A stretch of 5,503 nucleotides of DNA, taken from contig DAOWOP010000177.1 in the NCBI GenBank assembly GCA_030642005.1, forward strand, positions 1 through 5,503, given 5' to 3'. The notes under the pieces are model-generated. The model was not told the DNA's origin. It did no database searches and saw nothing but the letters and a program-made list of their open reading frames with translations. Origin of the DNA: Planctomycetales bacterium. GTDB lineage: Bacteria > Planctomycetota > Phycisphaerae > SM23-33. Made by a program: the position numbers and the translations under genes. Below, piece by piece: positions 5,463-5,503 of this stretch; position 1 is the stretch's first letter; each line of letters begins with the position of its first letter.

Positions 5463-5475
5463 GCTCCGTAGGAGC
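5463..5475. repeat. Short hairpin GCTCC-GTA-GGAGC
   Basis: Five-base perfect arms with a three-base loop. The wider string AAGCTCCGTAGGAGCGGTCG is of a type I recall as a common dispersed intergenic repeat in planctomycete-like genomes; this is memory, not a search. Confidence 0.65.
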
Positions 5476-5477
5476 GG

Positions 5478-5503
5478 TCGTAGGCACACGATCGCCTCTA
5501 CGA
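5478..5503. repeat. Hairpin at the window edge (TCGTAG / CTACGA)
   Basis: TCGTAG (5478-5483) pairs with CTACGA (5498-5503). The stem can be extended inward by GC/GC around a two-base bulge (CT at 5497-5498 region). The window ends exactly at the arm, so the real extent is unknown and the repeat cluster may continue. Confidence 0.5.

Overview
The window looks like an ordinary chromosomal stretch from a free-living bacterium. It is moderately GC-rich in genes, with AT-richer, repeat-laden gaps between them. My best guess is the Planctomycetota, perhaps a Phycisphaerae-like lineage. That guess rests on the style of the ABC-F protein, the divergent YchF paralogue, and intergenic repeats of the CACCGCAGAG, AATGACC and GCTCCGTAGGAGC types. 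I recall these from that phylum and from metagenomes, but memory is the only basis, so the assignment is tentative. No phage, transposase, CRISPR array, tRNA or rRNA was seen.

Layout. A perfect 21-bp-arm hairpin (45-89) lies beyond the end of a minus-strand ABC-F ATPase gene (148-2097). Upstream of that gene is a gap of almost 500 bases (2098-2581) that contains a composite palindromic repeat, 2224-2498. Its outer arms are tandem AATGNCY heptamers and its inner arms carry CACCGCAGAG. Next is a minus-strand gene for a two-helix membrane protein with a probable NTF2-like domain (2582-3145). It is divergent from a small plus-strand MerR-type DNA-binding protein (3303-3545). A minus-strand minimal nucleotidyltransferase (3750-4052) follows, with what I read as a truncated HepT/HEPN toxin remnant directly behind its stop codon (3588-3749). 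A 28-bp perfect palindrome sits inside that remnant. Divergent from the nucleotidyltransferase is a YchF/OLA1-type NTPase paralogue (4192-5262, plus strand). The window ends in a run of short hairpins (5387-5503), just after a two-unit copy of the heptamer repeat that shares its left boundary with the 2.2-kb copy.

The genes are mostly single transcription units facing different ways. Two (ABC-F and YchF-like) are of translation- or ribosome-linked families, but nothing shows that they work together. The only genuine pairing is nucleotidyltransferase plus HepT remnant, a decayed toxin-antitoxin operon of the MNT/HEPN kind. I found no convincing new multi-gene system. The most interesting material is the repeat architecture and the decayed MNT/HEPN locus.
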